This document shows, in pieces, positions 20,920 to 32,465 of a stretch of DNA of 64,000 nt. Made by a program: the position numbers and the translations under genes. Where the stretch lies: assembly GCA_977017575.1 (NCBI GenBank), contig CDRNVI010000044.1, positions 248,001 to 312,000 on the forward strand, written 5' to 3'. Source of the DNA: Paramoeba atlantica (lineage: Eukaryota; Discosea). A model generated the notes under the pieces. It saw only the letters and a program-made list of their open reading frames with translations. It was not told the origin of the DNA and made no database searches. Position 1 is the stretch's first letter, and each line of letters begins with the position of its first letter.

Positions 20920-21603
20920 ATGTATGAAGATGGCGCAGCCCAGCCTTTAGTACACCGTGCGAGCGGTCTGCAAGCTCGAGGTGGGCGTCAGGAGTTTACC
21001 GTGTTTGACGACTCGAGTGTAAATGCAATCGCACAGGGAATTCAAGCATTGTGGTCTATGCATGAACGTGACTTGGGCAACCCCCACATTAATGTGAGGG
21101 ACCCATTCTATGCCACGCGGTTACGAATACTCCGGGCTCAGGCTCTCCATGACAAGCGATGTCTCTGCTCCTACCTGAAGTCTCGTCTGGACCACGTAAC
21201 AGCCTCGTGGTGGGGTATGCTGGGTAAAGACGAGCACACCCATGGTGCAATCTCACAAGAGGCGCCATCCTCACCTGTATCATCCTCCGAGCCCTCTGCT
21301 CGGGGAGCTATACCCCATGACCTGCTCAACCCCTCAGAGGGACAATTTCTACGTAACTATGGAAATCTTATGGTATCGTACATGACAGCCCTCGGTAACT
21401 TGGATCTTCGTATGTGTGCGAGTGGACACATTCCCGGAGTACAGCGCTATGTAGTGCTCACAGGTAAGAAGACATTTGTGGGTGTCTCCGCCGTCACCGG
21501 GCGTACGTTGCAAATCTATCCCGGAAAATGTCTCTCACTTACCTATGAGGATGCAGCTCCCTTGTTGTCATCTGGGGTGGTCGTAGCGCACGGAAGTGAA
21601 TAG
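20920..21603 (+). CDS. PSF1: GINS complex subunit PSF1
   Basis: 227 residues, slightly longer than human GINS1 (196). The segment FYATRLRILRAQALHDKRCLCSYL matches the [20 protein letters not shown] helix of GINS1. EGQFLRNYGNLMVSYMTAL matches WFNNYKRSLATYMRSL. The C-terminal B-domain-like strand region ends with LLSSGVVVAHG, like LIRQGVLEHI. PSF1 joins SLD5, PSF2 and PSF3 to form GINS, which activates MCM2-7 with CDC45 at replication forks in the nucleus. I use the ATG at 20920; upstream codons in the open frame begin with TTG. The insertion between the two helical segments (about residues 105-145) is Ser/Pro-rich and probably a loop. Confidence 0.82.
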   Translation: MYEDGAAQPLVHRASGLQARGGRQEFTVFDDSSVNAIAQGIQALWSMHERDLGNPHINVRDPFYATRLRILRAQALHDKRCLCSYLKSRLDHVTASWWGMLGKDEHTHGAISQEAPSSPVSSSEPSARGAIPHDLLNPSEGQFLRNYGNLMVSYMTALGNLDLRMCASGHIPGVQRYVVLTGKKTFVGVSAVTGRTLQIYPGKCLSLTYEDAAPLLSSGVVVAHGSE

Positions 21604-21818
21604 AACAAAGGATTATGGTGACAAGTATGACGCTTGTGTTCCTTTACACGCTTCTTCAAAATTAAACATAAAACATAATATACAGAATGTAATATTTCCT
21701 CTTGTTTTCATGATAACGTTGATAATGAAGAATAATAATTCGATGCAAAGTTATCTAGATCATTCATTGTTACATACTAAAGTATTTTTTGGGGCGCAAT
21801 TTATTCTAATTATTAAGA

Positions 21819-22190
21819 ATGTCTTCAAACGCGTTAGGCTCCTCGCTTGTGGGGTGTACAGTGCTTGTTCGCACTGTACACGGATTGCCACTTCCCCTTA
21901 CAGTCGAGTGGAGGAAACGTTGCAGTAGATTGACTCATTCAGCGGGGGAAGAACCAGTTCCTGTTCTTCGGGGCACGGTACGTTCCGTGGATGATCATTT
22001 AAATGTTGCACTAGAACACGTCACAGTAGAATCGGTTATTAGAAGAGCCGCGAATGAAATCGTCCTTCAAGAATCCGCAAACCGTCTCAGCTCGGTCAAA
22101 AATACAAAACGGACGAAACTTGATGAGATGGGTGTCACCCCTAGTATGCTGATACGCGGTAACAACGTTCTTTACATTGAGCCATTGTAA
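21819..22190 (+). CDS. Sm/LSm-family protein (LSM2- or SmD1-like)
   Basis: 123 residues. The Sm1 region is LRGTVRSVDDHLNVALEHV and the Sm2 region MLIRGNNVLYIEPL. The N-terminal SSLVGCTVLV resembles LSM2 (SLVGKDVVVEL), as does the SVDDHLN string, whereas RGNN in Sm2 resembles SmD1. Sm and LSm proteins form heptameric rings on U-rich RNA in spliceosomal snRNPs or mRNA decay. An extra ~20 residues lie inside the Sm1 motif and a longer loop precedes Sm2. The gene begins 215 bp after PSF1 on the same strand. Confidence 0.7.
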   Translation: MSSNALGSSLVGCTVLVRTVHGLPLPLTVEWRKRCSRLTHSAGEEPVPVLRGTVRSVDDHLNVALEHVTVESVIRRAANEIVLQESANRLSSVKNTKRTKLDEMGVTPSMLIRGNNVLYIEPL

Positions 22191-23755
22191 TCCATGTTTA
22201 TTTTAGATTTTATTTGTTTACACTCGCTGGGATGTACTCTTACGCCTTATCGTACTATTTACGTTCGCTCGCAAGCTCGGACATTTCTATCCTTAAACGC
22301 CTTCTCATTCCTACATTATTAGACGTAGATAATTTTTTTTGCAACTACTACCTCCAATTAAGCCAGGAACCAAACATTGTGAGTTGCATACGGATAAGAT
22401 GCTGCAAAGGCTCATGAAATTGCACGTTTTTGTTCCGTATTTGACTTGAACTGCTACTGGATTTTATCAGTCATAAAAATAGTTACGTAAAGTGAATCTC
22501 CGTCCACCCGTTTACTTAATTCAGGTCAATATAAACCACTGTTCGGGTTAATGTTCCCATTTGGAATATTAAGAGGTTATACGAGTATTACGAGGTATAG
22601 AAATGGCCAACAAGGCCATTTCTATTGGCCACTATTGGCCAACATAGAAATATTAAAAAGAGTAGCCAAAAATTATTTTTTTTAGTCCGGACGGTCCGTT
22701 AGAAGCATGACCAATAGGAAATAATGAAATGCATGCACCTTTCTTACCTGATGATAACCACGACCGGGCGATCTTACCCTCTCTGCAGAATGCCGAAAGG
22801 TCACAATGTGTACAAACAATAACACTGACATCAATTAATAACTTTGAACTTTTAAAAAAGAATGATTATTGTTACAGTGAAGTATTCAAATACGAGTGGA
22901 TTATATTACGGTTATTTTTAATTAAGATTATTTTTAGCCCCGAAAAAAATACTTTTCTTTCATGTCTATCACCATCGACCTCACTTTAATACGAAACACA
23001 AACCTTTGTAAAATGATCACAGACGAATCCAATGGCTTGGGTGCTTAAAAGTTCCTCAAAAAGTGTGTTGAAAAAAAATTTGTTCAAGTGTGTTCAAAAA
23101 TTCCTAGGGGGGGTTCACACCTTTTTTTTTAAAAGGAAAAAATATTATTAATTTACGAGTGGATTATATTACGGTTAATTTAATTAAGATTAATTTTAGC
23201 CGAAAATAACCTTAAAAGCGTAATTAAATAATACCGTAATTAAATATAATACTGTACTTTAGACTAGTTTGAGTTTCAAGGGATGAAAGTTACTTTAAAG
23301 TTTTAGGAATTTTTTTACTATAAAACTTTCAAAAACGTTTTTTTTCTGATAATCCAAAAATTCGGTAGAGTAGAACTTCCATTTTCTTCGAGACCTTTTC
23401 TTTGCTTTCTAAGTTCAGGTTACCTGTTATTGAAGGAAAGTGACAAGCGAAGGAGGGTGAAAGGGAGGTAAGGAGGTGAAGGATCTCGTGTCATGCAAAG
23501 TATTTTCCAAGCAAAGTGTTTTTCTTCATTGAGTTATGTGCCCGTTAGAAAGGAATGTGCCTAAATTTCGTAATAATATTTTACATAAAGATGTACTCTT
23601 CTGTAAGACGCTACAATACTATAGCGATTTGATAGAGCAGTACAATATCTAGAGAGACCAAAGGAAAAAAATTCCTACTGCGAGATGAAGCCATTTCTTC
23701 GTGCTGATTCACTTTTTGCTCTTCGGCCTTCTCAAGGGTGCTTCCTGGGAACTTC
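22191..23755. repeat. AT-rich spacer with hairpin and ~55-bp direct repeat
   Basis: No supported gene. 22597-22625 is a hairpin with perfect 12-bp arms (ATAGAAATGGCC, 5-nt loop). Half of it recurs just downstream as TTGGCCAACATAGAAAT. A degenerate ~55-bp direct repeat starts at 22891 and again at 23154 (both begin TACGAGTGGATTATATTACG). The rest is AT-rich with homopolymer runs. Confidence 0.55.
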
Positions 23756-23757
23756 GC

Positions 23758-24556
23758 TTCCTTCTCCACATACAGGAGATGGCACGAAAATATGGGGGGG
23801 TCAAAATTTTTATAACTTGTCCAATTTTGAAAAGTAGTACCGCATTCGAGAGCTCTCGCTGATATACGTGTCACCTGATAATGCGTTTCCCGTATTCAGG
23901 AGGGTAGGTCCCTATGCCAAAGGGGCTGAAAACACCAATTGCAAGTTTCAAAATTTGAAAAATACCTCATTTAATATCCACAATGTCCTCCATTTTTTTG
24001 TTAACGAAATCTTAATACGAGTTGGAACTGTCCTTAAAGTGTCTAAAAATGATTTTTTCTGTTCTCCTTTCAACAATTCAATCCCATATGCGATCGCCGA
24101 TCGCAACTCTGACCGATTTGTGGGGAATAATGAGCTTTTGTGGGCATCAGTTATCCCACAAATATTTTCTTCGCACTTCCTTAGTATGTGGTGGGTGACT
24201 TTAAGCTGTCCCCGAGTTCTGTAACAATTCCGATCACGGTGCTGTACACCCTTGCTATTGGATTAATCCTGTTTCTGCGAGATAGCGAGGCGGAAAGGTA
24301 AACAAATAGAAGGAAACTACCTAAAATATCGAAAAAATCGAAGAATCTGAAGAAAATTGCAAGTTCCAAAAACGTTTTTTTTTGTCCCGAAATTAAAAAA
24401 TTAAAAAGACGGGAAACGCAGTATCAGGTGACACGTACATGTGGATATCTCCGCGAGAGCTCTCGAATGCGGTGCTACTTTCCAAAATTGGACAATTTAT
24501 AAGAATTTTGACGCCCCCCATATTTTTGCGCCACCCCCTGTAAATCAAAGGAAGCT
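23758..24556. mobile_element. ~800-bp element with ~135-bp inverted arms
   Basis: The left arm (about 23758-23893) and right arm (about 24409-24556) are reverse complements with scattered differences. They share the core CGAGAGCTCTCG, flanked by TATCAGGTGACACGTA on the inner side and a C/G-rich CCCCCCATATTTT on the outer side. The ~515-bp interior has no recognised protein. This is the form of a fold-back or non-autonomous DNA transposon; the superfamily is unknown. Confidence 0.6.
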
Positions 24557-24779
24557 TGAGAGTCGCATCCTTTTATGGTCGGAGACTACTAGGCTGAGGA
24601 CCATCTCTAGGACCATCTCTAGGATCGGTTGCAGGAAAACACAAAAGTAAACGGTGAAAAGTGTAGAGCCTTGTTATTGTATGTGTGTATAATGCCATTG
24701 TTATAATATACATTATTTTTGTATATTTATAAGGAAACTACCTAAAATATCGAAAAAATCGAAGAATCTGACGAAAGTG
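24310..24779. repeat. 46-bp direct repeat pair
   Basis: 24310-24355 and 24730-24776 share an almost identical stretch starting AAGGAAACTACCTAAAATAT. The first copy lies inside the 800-bp inverted-repeat element and the second outside it. A tandem 12-bp unit (GGACCATCTCTA, two copies at about 24,600) lies between them. Confidence 0.6.
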
Positions 24780-24959
24780 TCCAATAAGGCGTCACAAAAT
24801 TTGTCTGAGTTTGTTTTACTCAGTTTCAGCCCTTTAAGTGTCCCTAGGTATAATAGCCTTTCTTTGCAAAAAGGGTAAAGAAAATTTCTCCAGCCTCATA
24901 ATGCTCCGCATGCAGGGTTCAAGTGAATGGACAAGACACGCGGTATACGCAAAAAAAAG

Positions 24960-25661
24960 TTGAATTATTTCTCCCTTTCTTCCCTACACGATCTTCTCTG
25001 CCATGGGAGGGCGCCCCCCTCAAACACTCTCCATCTGGTCGACATCCCCCCATCATCTCTCGTCCCACCATCCCTCCGCACCGCATCCCCCCACCCCATC
25101 CTTCCTCCGCAGTGCGCTTGTCCCTCTGTGTTTCTCTCTAGCGTCCCCCACCCCCGTGCGAGCAGTCAAAGGTATACAATACTTGTTCACGGGGTGGGGG
25201 CAGAGGTCCTGGCAGATAGGCTCGTGCGTCGCCTCCTCTTGCCCTCGTGTCGGTCGCCCCGTGTCAGCGTAACGGCGTCATTGCCTTTTGCGACCTCCAA
25301 GTCTCCCACCCTCGTACAGCAACCCAAAGTTTCTAATACTGCTAATCGGGTGGGAGCGGAGGTCTGGGACCATATGGGCGTGAGTGCGTATGGATCGGTG
25401 AGTGGTAGTGAGTTGTTGTTCAGTGGGGTAGGTATAATATTTTTTCTGAGATTATCATTATTATCATCATTATCATTATTTATGAACGCAATAAGGGGTG
25501 ATCAAAAACAAACTTACATCTGCGTAGTATTTTTTTGTCTACGGAGGACAATTCTTTGTCTACGAAGGGAAGACAAGATTAAAGACAAGATTAAATCGTA
25601 CCCATTTAGTATGCCATTAAAGAGATTATGGAAAAAACCTCGAGCTGACATGGAGGAGTAA
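24960..25661 (+). other. GC-rich island with skew switch; doubtful open frame
   Basis: An open frame of about 240 codons spans 24927-25661 without family resemblance. 24,985-25,160 is C-rich and 25,190-25,430 is G-rich on the plus strand, the same polarity as the UBA4 and ARF1 genes. Two imperfect ~60-bp segments, about 150 bp apart, both encode NRVGAEV/HGVGAEV-like peptides, so it may be a decayed, internally repeated gene. I do not call it a functional gene. Confidence 0.25.
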
Positions 25662-26337
25662 CGATGGAATGAAAAGTTTCTGATAATTTTTGAGTAATTT
25701 TCACAGTCCGAGGTAAAAATCTTTTTTAAATTATCATTATTAATGAAAGGGGGTGTAGTTTACCTTCCGATTATCTCGCAATGCTATTCCTATCCCGCCC
25801 CCTGTCTCAACCTTGGGGCCGCGGCTCCGCTGCAACATGGGGTGAAGAAACTGGAGTAGAAAATAACAACAACGTATGTGGGAATCATTGTATTTCCTTG
25901 TTTTGCCAGTAGTTCAAGTATACGCACTAAAACCTGCGCTGTGCAGGGTGTTTCTGCCCACTCCTTCCAGAGAGCATGGTGCACACTCGTATCGTCGATT
26001 TCTAATAAGGCAGTTGTCATGAAAGGCCAATGTTGGCGATAGGCCCAAAGAGCTCGTTCTGCAACTACCGCTTCTCCTTCGTTCCATGGGGCTCCAGTTC
26101 CATACACCGAACCATCCAAAAAAAAGCGGGGTCTTTGGCAGGGGCATAAACCCCTACTCACCGTGTCGCTATGGCGAAATAACACGGTGCAAAGAGGAAT
26201 GGATGAACGTCACGCTGACAGCACCTATTCTCGCGCCTTGTCTCATTTTTAATTTATCATACCTTTATAAGGCAGAGAATATGCGGATAGGCCTGGGGGG
26301 CGCATATGACGCTGCCCAGACCTATCTTTTACAGACG
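25662..26337 (-). other. Unassigned region 3' of LINE family 1
   Basis: On the minus strand 26185-25790 is open for about 130 codons (for example RFFLDGSVYGTGAPWNEGEA) but lacks an ATG until mid-way. It could be the LINE 3' region or a remnant of a host gene into which the LINE inserted. The LINE 3' boundary cannot be placed; no poly(A) tail is obvious. Confidence 0.2.
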
Positions 26338-26859
26338 TTATACCCGTCCTTCTGTCCAAACGGCAGACTCGCGGTTCTGCCAGATGATGAAACTGCCTCG
26401 AAGGGCGGTCTGCATTAGACTTTCTCGACATTTTTCCGCAAGCTTTGTGTCCTCGTCAAAGAGGAGATTGAGGTTTCGACAAGATGTGAGTAACGAGCCG
26501 CGGGCTCCCACTTCGAATACAACAAGGGTCGTCCTAGGGTGATTAATGCGTCGTTCATGGAAGAGAGCATTATATTTACGGGATTTGCCCTCGTGCGCCT
26601 GAGACTGGTTCTCTTCCCAGGGCACAGTGAGCTCAATGATGAACTCACTTCCATCCTTAAGTGTAATCAAACCGTCGGGGCGAAGAAGGTCCTCACGGGT
26701 GCCGAGCCATGCCGGGGCATTCCTAAATCCGGGGATATCTAGGTGTACGCTCTTGGTATACGGCGAACGCAGCAAGTGTTTTCCGAGCTCTTCAAGTAAC
26801 ATGTCATGACGGAGGGTGTATCTCCCTTGCTGAAGGGACTCTTTGCACCCCGAGAGCAC
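26338..26859 (-). pseudogene. LINE family 1 restriction-like endonuclease domain
   Basis: About 170 residues containing GRYTLRHDMLLEEL, then RPDGLI, then ELTVPWEEN and KSRKYNAL. This is the PD-(D/E)XK signature of R2-type LINE endonucleases. Such domains cut the target strand that primes reverse transcription. It is shifted in frame relative to the reverse transcriptase upstream, so the present copy is split. Confidence 0.85.
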
Positions 26860-26881
26860 GTGCCTTGTTTGAGGTTCGAGT

Positions 26882-29800
26882 TTACATATGGGACGTTACA
26901 CTCGCACGCCGGAGACCCCAAAGCCGAAGATTGGTTCTGGATGGTAGGGGTGAAAGCGTTAGTACTGAAGCTGCGAAGCGAGAAAGTTTTTCACTGTTGA
27001 GGTTGTTCAGGGCCGCTGAGAACTCTTTCGCGAGATCAGCCTCGGAGGGGAGGCTCCACCATTTTGCTGCTGTCGGTGCCCGTCTCTGAAGCTGATTTAT
27101 GACGTAAGATTCATGGTGATCACGGGCTATCTGTTGCGCCTTCCGCGCGTCATGAAGGTGTTGAATGGCGTCAGCGCTTGGACGAATATAACCAGAGGAT
27201 CGTTTTTCTTCTTCTTGCTTGATTCGGGCTCGTAGTGCCGCCTGTATCGATGGGTCCCGCGACTTGTGCATCTGTGTTAAGGCTAGGATAGAGCATTCCG
27301 ACCACAGCTTGGATAAACTCTTAAGGTTCCACCCTCGTTCAGTATAAAGAATTTCGGTGCAAGTCGTGGATGCTGCATTGATCCATTTCTTAAGGTGACG
27401 TGTAATTCTTTTCTGCAATCGCAATACAAAGTTGAAAGTGACACACAGGTGAACGGTGAGGGCGTAGCGCAGACGGGATACGATCGCTCTGTTGTAGATC
27501 CAAAGTTTTTCGGGGAGACTGTGTGCACTCTCGTCGACATTCCGAAGCCATGTTCTTAGTCTGACATCCAGCTTTTTGAAAAGTTCTTTCGCTTGCTGTG
27601 CTCCTGGTGCTATGGTCATTCCAAGAAAAGTGCTTCCACGGTCACATATATGTGGTATCGCTTTGCCTTCGATACTGAGTCTCGGCTTCCTGGTCATGTA
27701 CCCCGGGTGCTCACTGCCTTCACGCATGGACATGCACTGTGTACGGCTCTTGTCTACGTTGATTGAGAGTCCTATTCGTCTCAGTGCAGTTTCGAGTGTG
27801 TTGGTCGCGTGCTGCATGTCGGTATCGCTGCTAGTCAGTATCGTCAGGTCGTCAACGTAGGCTTTCAGGAAATGCCTTGGAGTATCTGGGTAGTCAAGGC
27901 CATACCGGGGGCACGATTGCTTGAGGTATCGTAGTACAGTTTCCATCACTAAGTTGAAAATTATGGGCGACAGGGTATCACCTTGTAGTACGCCTCTGTG
28001 TATCGGTATAGCACGTGACAAACTTTCGACACACTTAATACGCATTTCCGCATGTGAATACATGCTTTCAACGTAGGACACGATTTGTGGCGAGACGTTT
28101 GCCCATCGCAGTGCCTCGAAGATGATGCTATGGGGGACCGAGCCGAATGCATTGCTGAGATCAAACTGCGTGAGACAATATTGCCTTTTGTTTAGGCGGT
28201 AGTATTGTAGTATTTCGGAGAGAGCTTGCGTGTGTTCCAGTGTACCACTCATCTTCTGAAGAAAGCCTTTTTGAACGCTTGTATCTAGGAGGCCGGAGGA
28301 CACGGTATGCGTCAAAATTTGGTGTCCGATCATGCTATTGAAAAGTTTGCCTAGAGCGCTAGTCAGGGAAATAGGTCTCCAGTTTTTCGGGATGTGTTTT
28401 TCGCCTCCTTTGTGAATGAGTTTAACTACGGCGGAGGACCAGCATGGCGGGCAGACGCCGTAGCGCAGAAGATCATTAAACGTGTTCGCTATACGGGAGT
28501 ACAGGTATTTGCATTGTTTTAGAAGTGCGTTTGTAATCGTATCACGCCCTGGCGCGCTTGCGCTTCTTTTGCTGCTGAGCGCGTCTGCGACATCTTGCGC
28601 GGTCAGTGGAGACCATTCCATTTCTTTGATGGGTATAGGACCAAGTACGTTGTTCGGCGGCAGGCGATGCTCTTCGGCGGGAGGTGCTGTGCTTTCTGTG
28701 AAATATTTTTCTATCGTAGGTAAATCGCATTCAGGATATTCGGCGGCGGCGGAGGTCGAGGGGCGGTCCAAGGCCTCGGATGCTGCTGTCCACGGGTTCC
28801 GCGTGAATCTGCTATGGGCCCATTGTCTTTCTAGCTGTTTCCTATGTGCTTTGGCCTCTTCTGTGTATGTTTTCTCTAGCTTCTCACTTTCCTTAATGCA
28901 GCGACGGAGCTCTTGGCGTTCCGTTCCGTGTGTGTAGCGTAGTGATTTCTTTGGGTTGCGTATGTGTTTCGTCATTTCGTGGGCTACATTTTCAGACGAA
29001 AGTGGCCGGTGCTTGAATCGGGCGTGTCCGCGTTTCGATCGCGTGAGGAAACCTTTAGTGGGGTTAATCTCTTGTGCAATTTCGCATGCCGCCACTGCCA
29101 GAGAGGCACCCAGGAGTTCTGCGTTTTTCACTGCGATTTCCGGGGTGTCTACTATTGGATATTGCAGCCTTCGGCATGTATCGTATGCCTTGTTTTCAAC
29201 CGCCTTCCATTGATCGTCGTTGAGCTTTAGGCACATTTTTCCTCCTGTTATGGTTTTGTGTTGTTCAAGCAGATGGAGGCGCTCCCTTTCGCTGGTTTCA
29301 TCCCATGATGGAACTCGAAGTTCCGTAGTGTGCGAAGGAGGAGGAAGAGGAGAAGGTCGGACGAGGGGCTCATTGTACCTAAGCGGTCCATATATTTTAC
29401 AGCATTTATGCAGACAGCGTAGTTTGGCCGAGCATCGGTGACGACATGGTTCCACGTGTACGGTGTTCTGTGGGTAATGCGCTGCACTGCTAGGCGTCGC
29501 GTCAGGGAGTGGCGCAGGGTTGTGCATAGTGCTATCTTTGTTGTCAGTGCACGTCGCATCCGTTATTTGCACAGTATGTTGGTTCCCGTTTGTTGGTCCG
29601 TTGATGCTAGTATTGGGAAGACGGTAGAAGTTTATAACGTTACGCATGGCCCAACCAGCCAATTTAGCAGCTTTCAGTAGGAAATCACTATCGTTGTCGT
29701 TGAGGTTTGGTGTTACGGAGTTCTGGTTGACGTCGGCCCCCTCTGTTTGGGTTCCCTCGGCAGGTGGGACCATTTGGACATCAGGTGGAGGTTGTGTTGC

Positions 29801-30250
29801 CGGGTTTAACCCGCGTTCTAAAGTTGTATGAGCGCCCTCCCGTGATATTGCGTTGCATAGCTTCGTTTGTAGATTTTCATTTGTAGAAGTCGCGGAAGTT
29901 GGAAAGTCCAGATGCGAAGATTTAATGCCTCGTTTACAACATAGATGTCCGCACGTAGCTTTGTTCTTGCAGGAATGACGACATGGATGCGGGGCGGAAG
30001 GTTCATCATGTACGGTAGGTTTGCGGTGACCGTTCAACGCATGTGTGTTGCATTTTGTATGTGTCGCAGGTTCCGAAGAGGTGCTTTCCGGCGTATATTT
30101 ACTTGGATCTCCTGGGTTGGTGTTATTTGCGGTTCCTTCTGGGACGATCTCAGGTGGCAGTGCTCCTTCTGATGAGCAATATGTAGCGTCCTCACTCGGC
30201 AGCGGTCCATAGATTTTACAGCACTTGTGAGCACAGGAGAGTTTGCTCAA
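26882..30250 (-). pseudogene. LINE family 1 Cys/His domain plus reverse transcriptase
   Basis: An open frame of about 1,120 residues downstream of the in-frame TGA. Cys/His motifs of the form CxHxC-x5-CxHxCC occur near 29,983-29,930 (CRHSCKNKATCGHLCCK) and 29,446-29,395 (CRHRCSAKLRCLHKCCK); half of a third follows the TGA (CAHKCCK). The reverse transcriptase shows SAPGRDTITN, FDLSNAFGSVPHS (motif A), GVLQGDTLSPIIF (motif B) and AYVDDL (motif C, 27860-27849). The frame ends before the zinc-knuckle and endonuclease part, which lies in another frame. Confidence 0.85.
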
Positions 30251-30915
30251 TCAGCGGTGCTTGCACGGTCCCTTGTGTTGATCAGTTTTACCCTTCTGGG
30301 GCTTTGGCGTTCGTGGGGGAGCGATTTTATGAGGAGATTCTTCTATCCTGCGCGGCTTCTCATATTCCGCGGTTTCAGTGCTTGGTGTTTCCTGGTTTCT
30401 TATGAGCTCGATTTTTATGTGCTTCAGTCCCGATATTTCTCTTCCCTGTAAGGCCTTCAGGACTGCCTTATTGAGCGTGCTTGGGGTGGAATACTTGTCT
30501 CGCAGGCTGAGGGCAGGGTCGGCGTGCATCGAGACCCAGTTTGGGTGCAGGGAGATGGTGTAGGGGTGTTCATTCCTCGTAACCTTTATATAGTCGCACG
30601 CGTTATGCTCCACGAGCTCCTCAAAGGTGGTGTGTTCAGCTACGAGATCGTGTGCTGATGCACACTTACTCAGCAGTTTCGTGATAGCTACTTCCGCACC
30701 TTGTCGGGATGGAATTCTTTGTCTGACTATGGACCATTGGCTCGCGGTCTTAATGTCCGGGAAATACGTCCAATGCAGATCAGTGAGGCGTCGTATCTTA
30801 ACGGGGATCTGCTGTGGACGAAGTGCAGGGTTTGCGTCTGTACGCCGCCGGAAGCTCGAGGGAGGTCCGGCAGCGCATCGTCAACATTCCGCGGAGAAGT
30901 GGGATTGTCGGACAT

Positions 30916-31347
30916 GTTGGAGATACAGTTTAGAAAGAAAAAAAAAATCAACAAGGTACAGAAACTGTATAATATAATAATATAATAATATAAATGTAGT
31001 GAGGTTCTCCAATGTGAGGTAGGTGAGGTAGGTCGATGCCGACAGGGTCTCTGCTCACGCCTAGCACTTACGGGCGAGGTACTCCAAGTGAGGTAGGACA
31101 TGGGTCAGGAACTATGTTCCTCTCCGTCGGCCAGCATCCTGTTTCGCAACCGGGCTGCTGTCAGCACAGACCCCCCGTATAACAAAGGCCCTCCCGTATA
31201 ACAAGAGAAGGGTTACCAGTGCAGGCTCGGGTGAGGTCGAAAGACCCGGTCCGGAACTGCGCGAATGGCCATTTTATTGCTATTTATTGCTAATTTTATT
31301 GCTATTTTATTGCTTATTGTTTCGGGTTTATATTTAGAGGAGATCGT
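30916..31347. repeat. Spacer with short tandem and direct repeats
   Basis: Contains a (TAA)n microsatellite (30,965-30,992), two GTGAGGTAGG-bearing units (about 31,010-31,035 and 31,085-31,098), two copies of CCCGTATAACAA (about 31,180) and an ATTTTATTGCT-type tandem array (about 31,270-31,320). No gene recognised. Confidence 0.5.
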
Positions 31348-31767
31348 GGATTATCATATCCAGTGCACCAACATTTTTGCATATCCAGTGCACCAAGATT
31401 ATTTATAAAAAAAGGACTTTATTGAACACTAAAATGATTGGTATAATTTTCTACATGGAACTGGCATTAGACATCAGAAAAGACGACTTGGAAACTTAAA
31501 CAAGCATACTGGTGAGAGACAAAGCATTGGTCTGGACCTTCCAGAAATAATACTTTCTACGGTCAAAGTGAAGCATCATTGCGCCTTTTCTGGAAAAAAA
31601 TAAATGAAGATTTTTTTTAGGTTTATGGGTCGCTAGTACTTATTTCTTTTGATTTCGCTTTTTTAAAGGATTTAAAAAAAGCGCTTAAAAGGATTTTAAA
31701 AAGCGCCTTATAAAGGATTTCCCCCGCTATTTCCGATCTTCAGATCATTGACGACTTCTCGGCTAAA

Positions 31768-31983
31768 CTATGGTCGATTTTTTCTTTCTTCATCAAAGCA
31801 CCCAAGGGTCCCATTCCCACGGGATCGTACTGCCTTCTTGAGCATCTCATTCATGCGTTCAACAGTGTTGGTGTGCACCAAAGATTGTCGATGATTAACT
31901 GTCTCATGCCGCAACTCGTTTCCCAGCGAGCGACTCGATCGCCAGCAATCAGTGCGCGCTACGGTTCGTCTTCCAGCAGACAA
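31768..31983 (-). pseudogene. ISXO2/Merlin-like DDE transposase C-terminal remnant
   Basis: About 70 residues with ARTDCWRSSRSLG, HETVNHRQSLVHTNTVE and a following MLKKAVRS. This is the TDxW...VNHxxxFV...HTNTIExxW...LK pattern of ISXO2 (IS1595)/Merlin transposases, including the last catalytic Glu. The rest of the transposase is missing; the LINE fragment begins about 110 bp upstream in transcript direction. Confidence 0.6.
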
Positions 31984-32465
31984 CTTAAATAATTGTTTTG
32001 TTGTGCGCAGTTCTTAGTGAAAAACCGTGAAAAAAGTTTGTATTTTTAATAATCTGACACTCTAAAAGAAAACATACTTGGTTCAAACCAATATTTGAAA
32101 AATGTAAAAAAGGAACACGCCCCGGAAGCACTCAGGATCAAGGCCGATCGCTTCTCCTCCTTCATGGCTCTATATGAGGAGTTCTGCACGATGGAGGCCC
32201 ACCTCCAAAGGGCACAGGCGAGTGCGATGGCTGGCGGCCCACCCTGGCCCCAGCCCACCTTTCGTTCTCCCCCTCATCCCACACCTTTCCCCGGATAGCG
32301 ACGAAGCTAATCCCCCCGCAGGCTACACCTGCACCGCCAACCAATCCCCTGGTCGACTCTGTTTCAGAACCCTTCAAGATCCTACTCGATCTCGGGCCGG
32401 AGCGTGCCGGATATGCCACTACCCCCTGCCCACCGGACTCCTCTTTCCAAGCTTTCCTCCGCACA

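Larger units (their letters stand above)
26338..30915 (-). mobile_element. RLE-type non-LTR retrotransposon (LINE family 1)
   Basis: A nearly full-length element on the minus strand. The coding part begins at an ATG (complement of 30913-30915, MSDNPTSPRN...). It continues through an N-terminal region with three Cys/His motifs, a reverse transcriptase and a C-terminal restriction-like endonuclease. This is the layout of the R2/NeSL/CRE group, which nick target DNA and prime reverse transcription from it. Visible damage is one frame change at about 30,820, an in-frame TGA at 30253-30251 and one frame change between RT and endonuclease (26,860-26,920). A (TAA)n run follows the 5' side at about 30,965-30,992. 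Because decay is limited, insertion appears relatively recent. Confidence 0.8.

Noticed and set aside
22729-22989. 86-codon ATG frame
   Set aside because: AT-rich, overlaps a direct repeat and has no protein-like composition.
24927-25661. Open frame of about 240 codons as a gene
   Set aside because: Low-complexity, composition-driven, several alternative open frames in the same place and no recognisable domain.
30251-30253. TGA read as Cys (variant genetic code)
   Set aside because: The TGA falls at a conserved Cys position of a LINE motif, but TGA ends the DEAH helicase, UTP10, UBA4 and polyubiquitin genes exactly where their families end, so it is a stop here.
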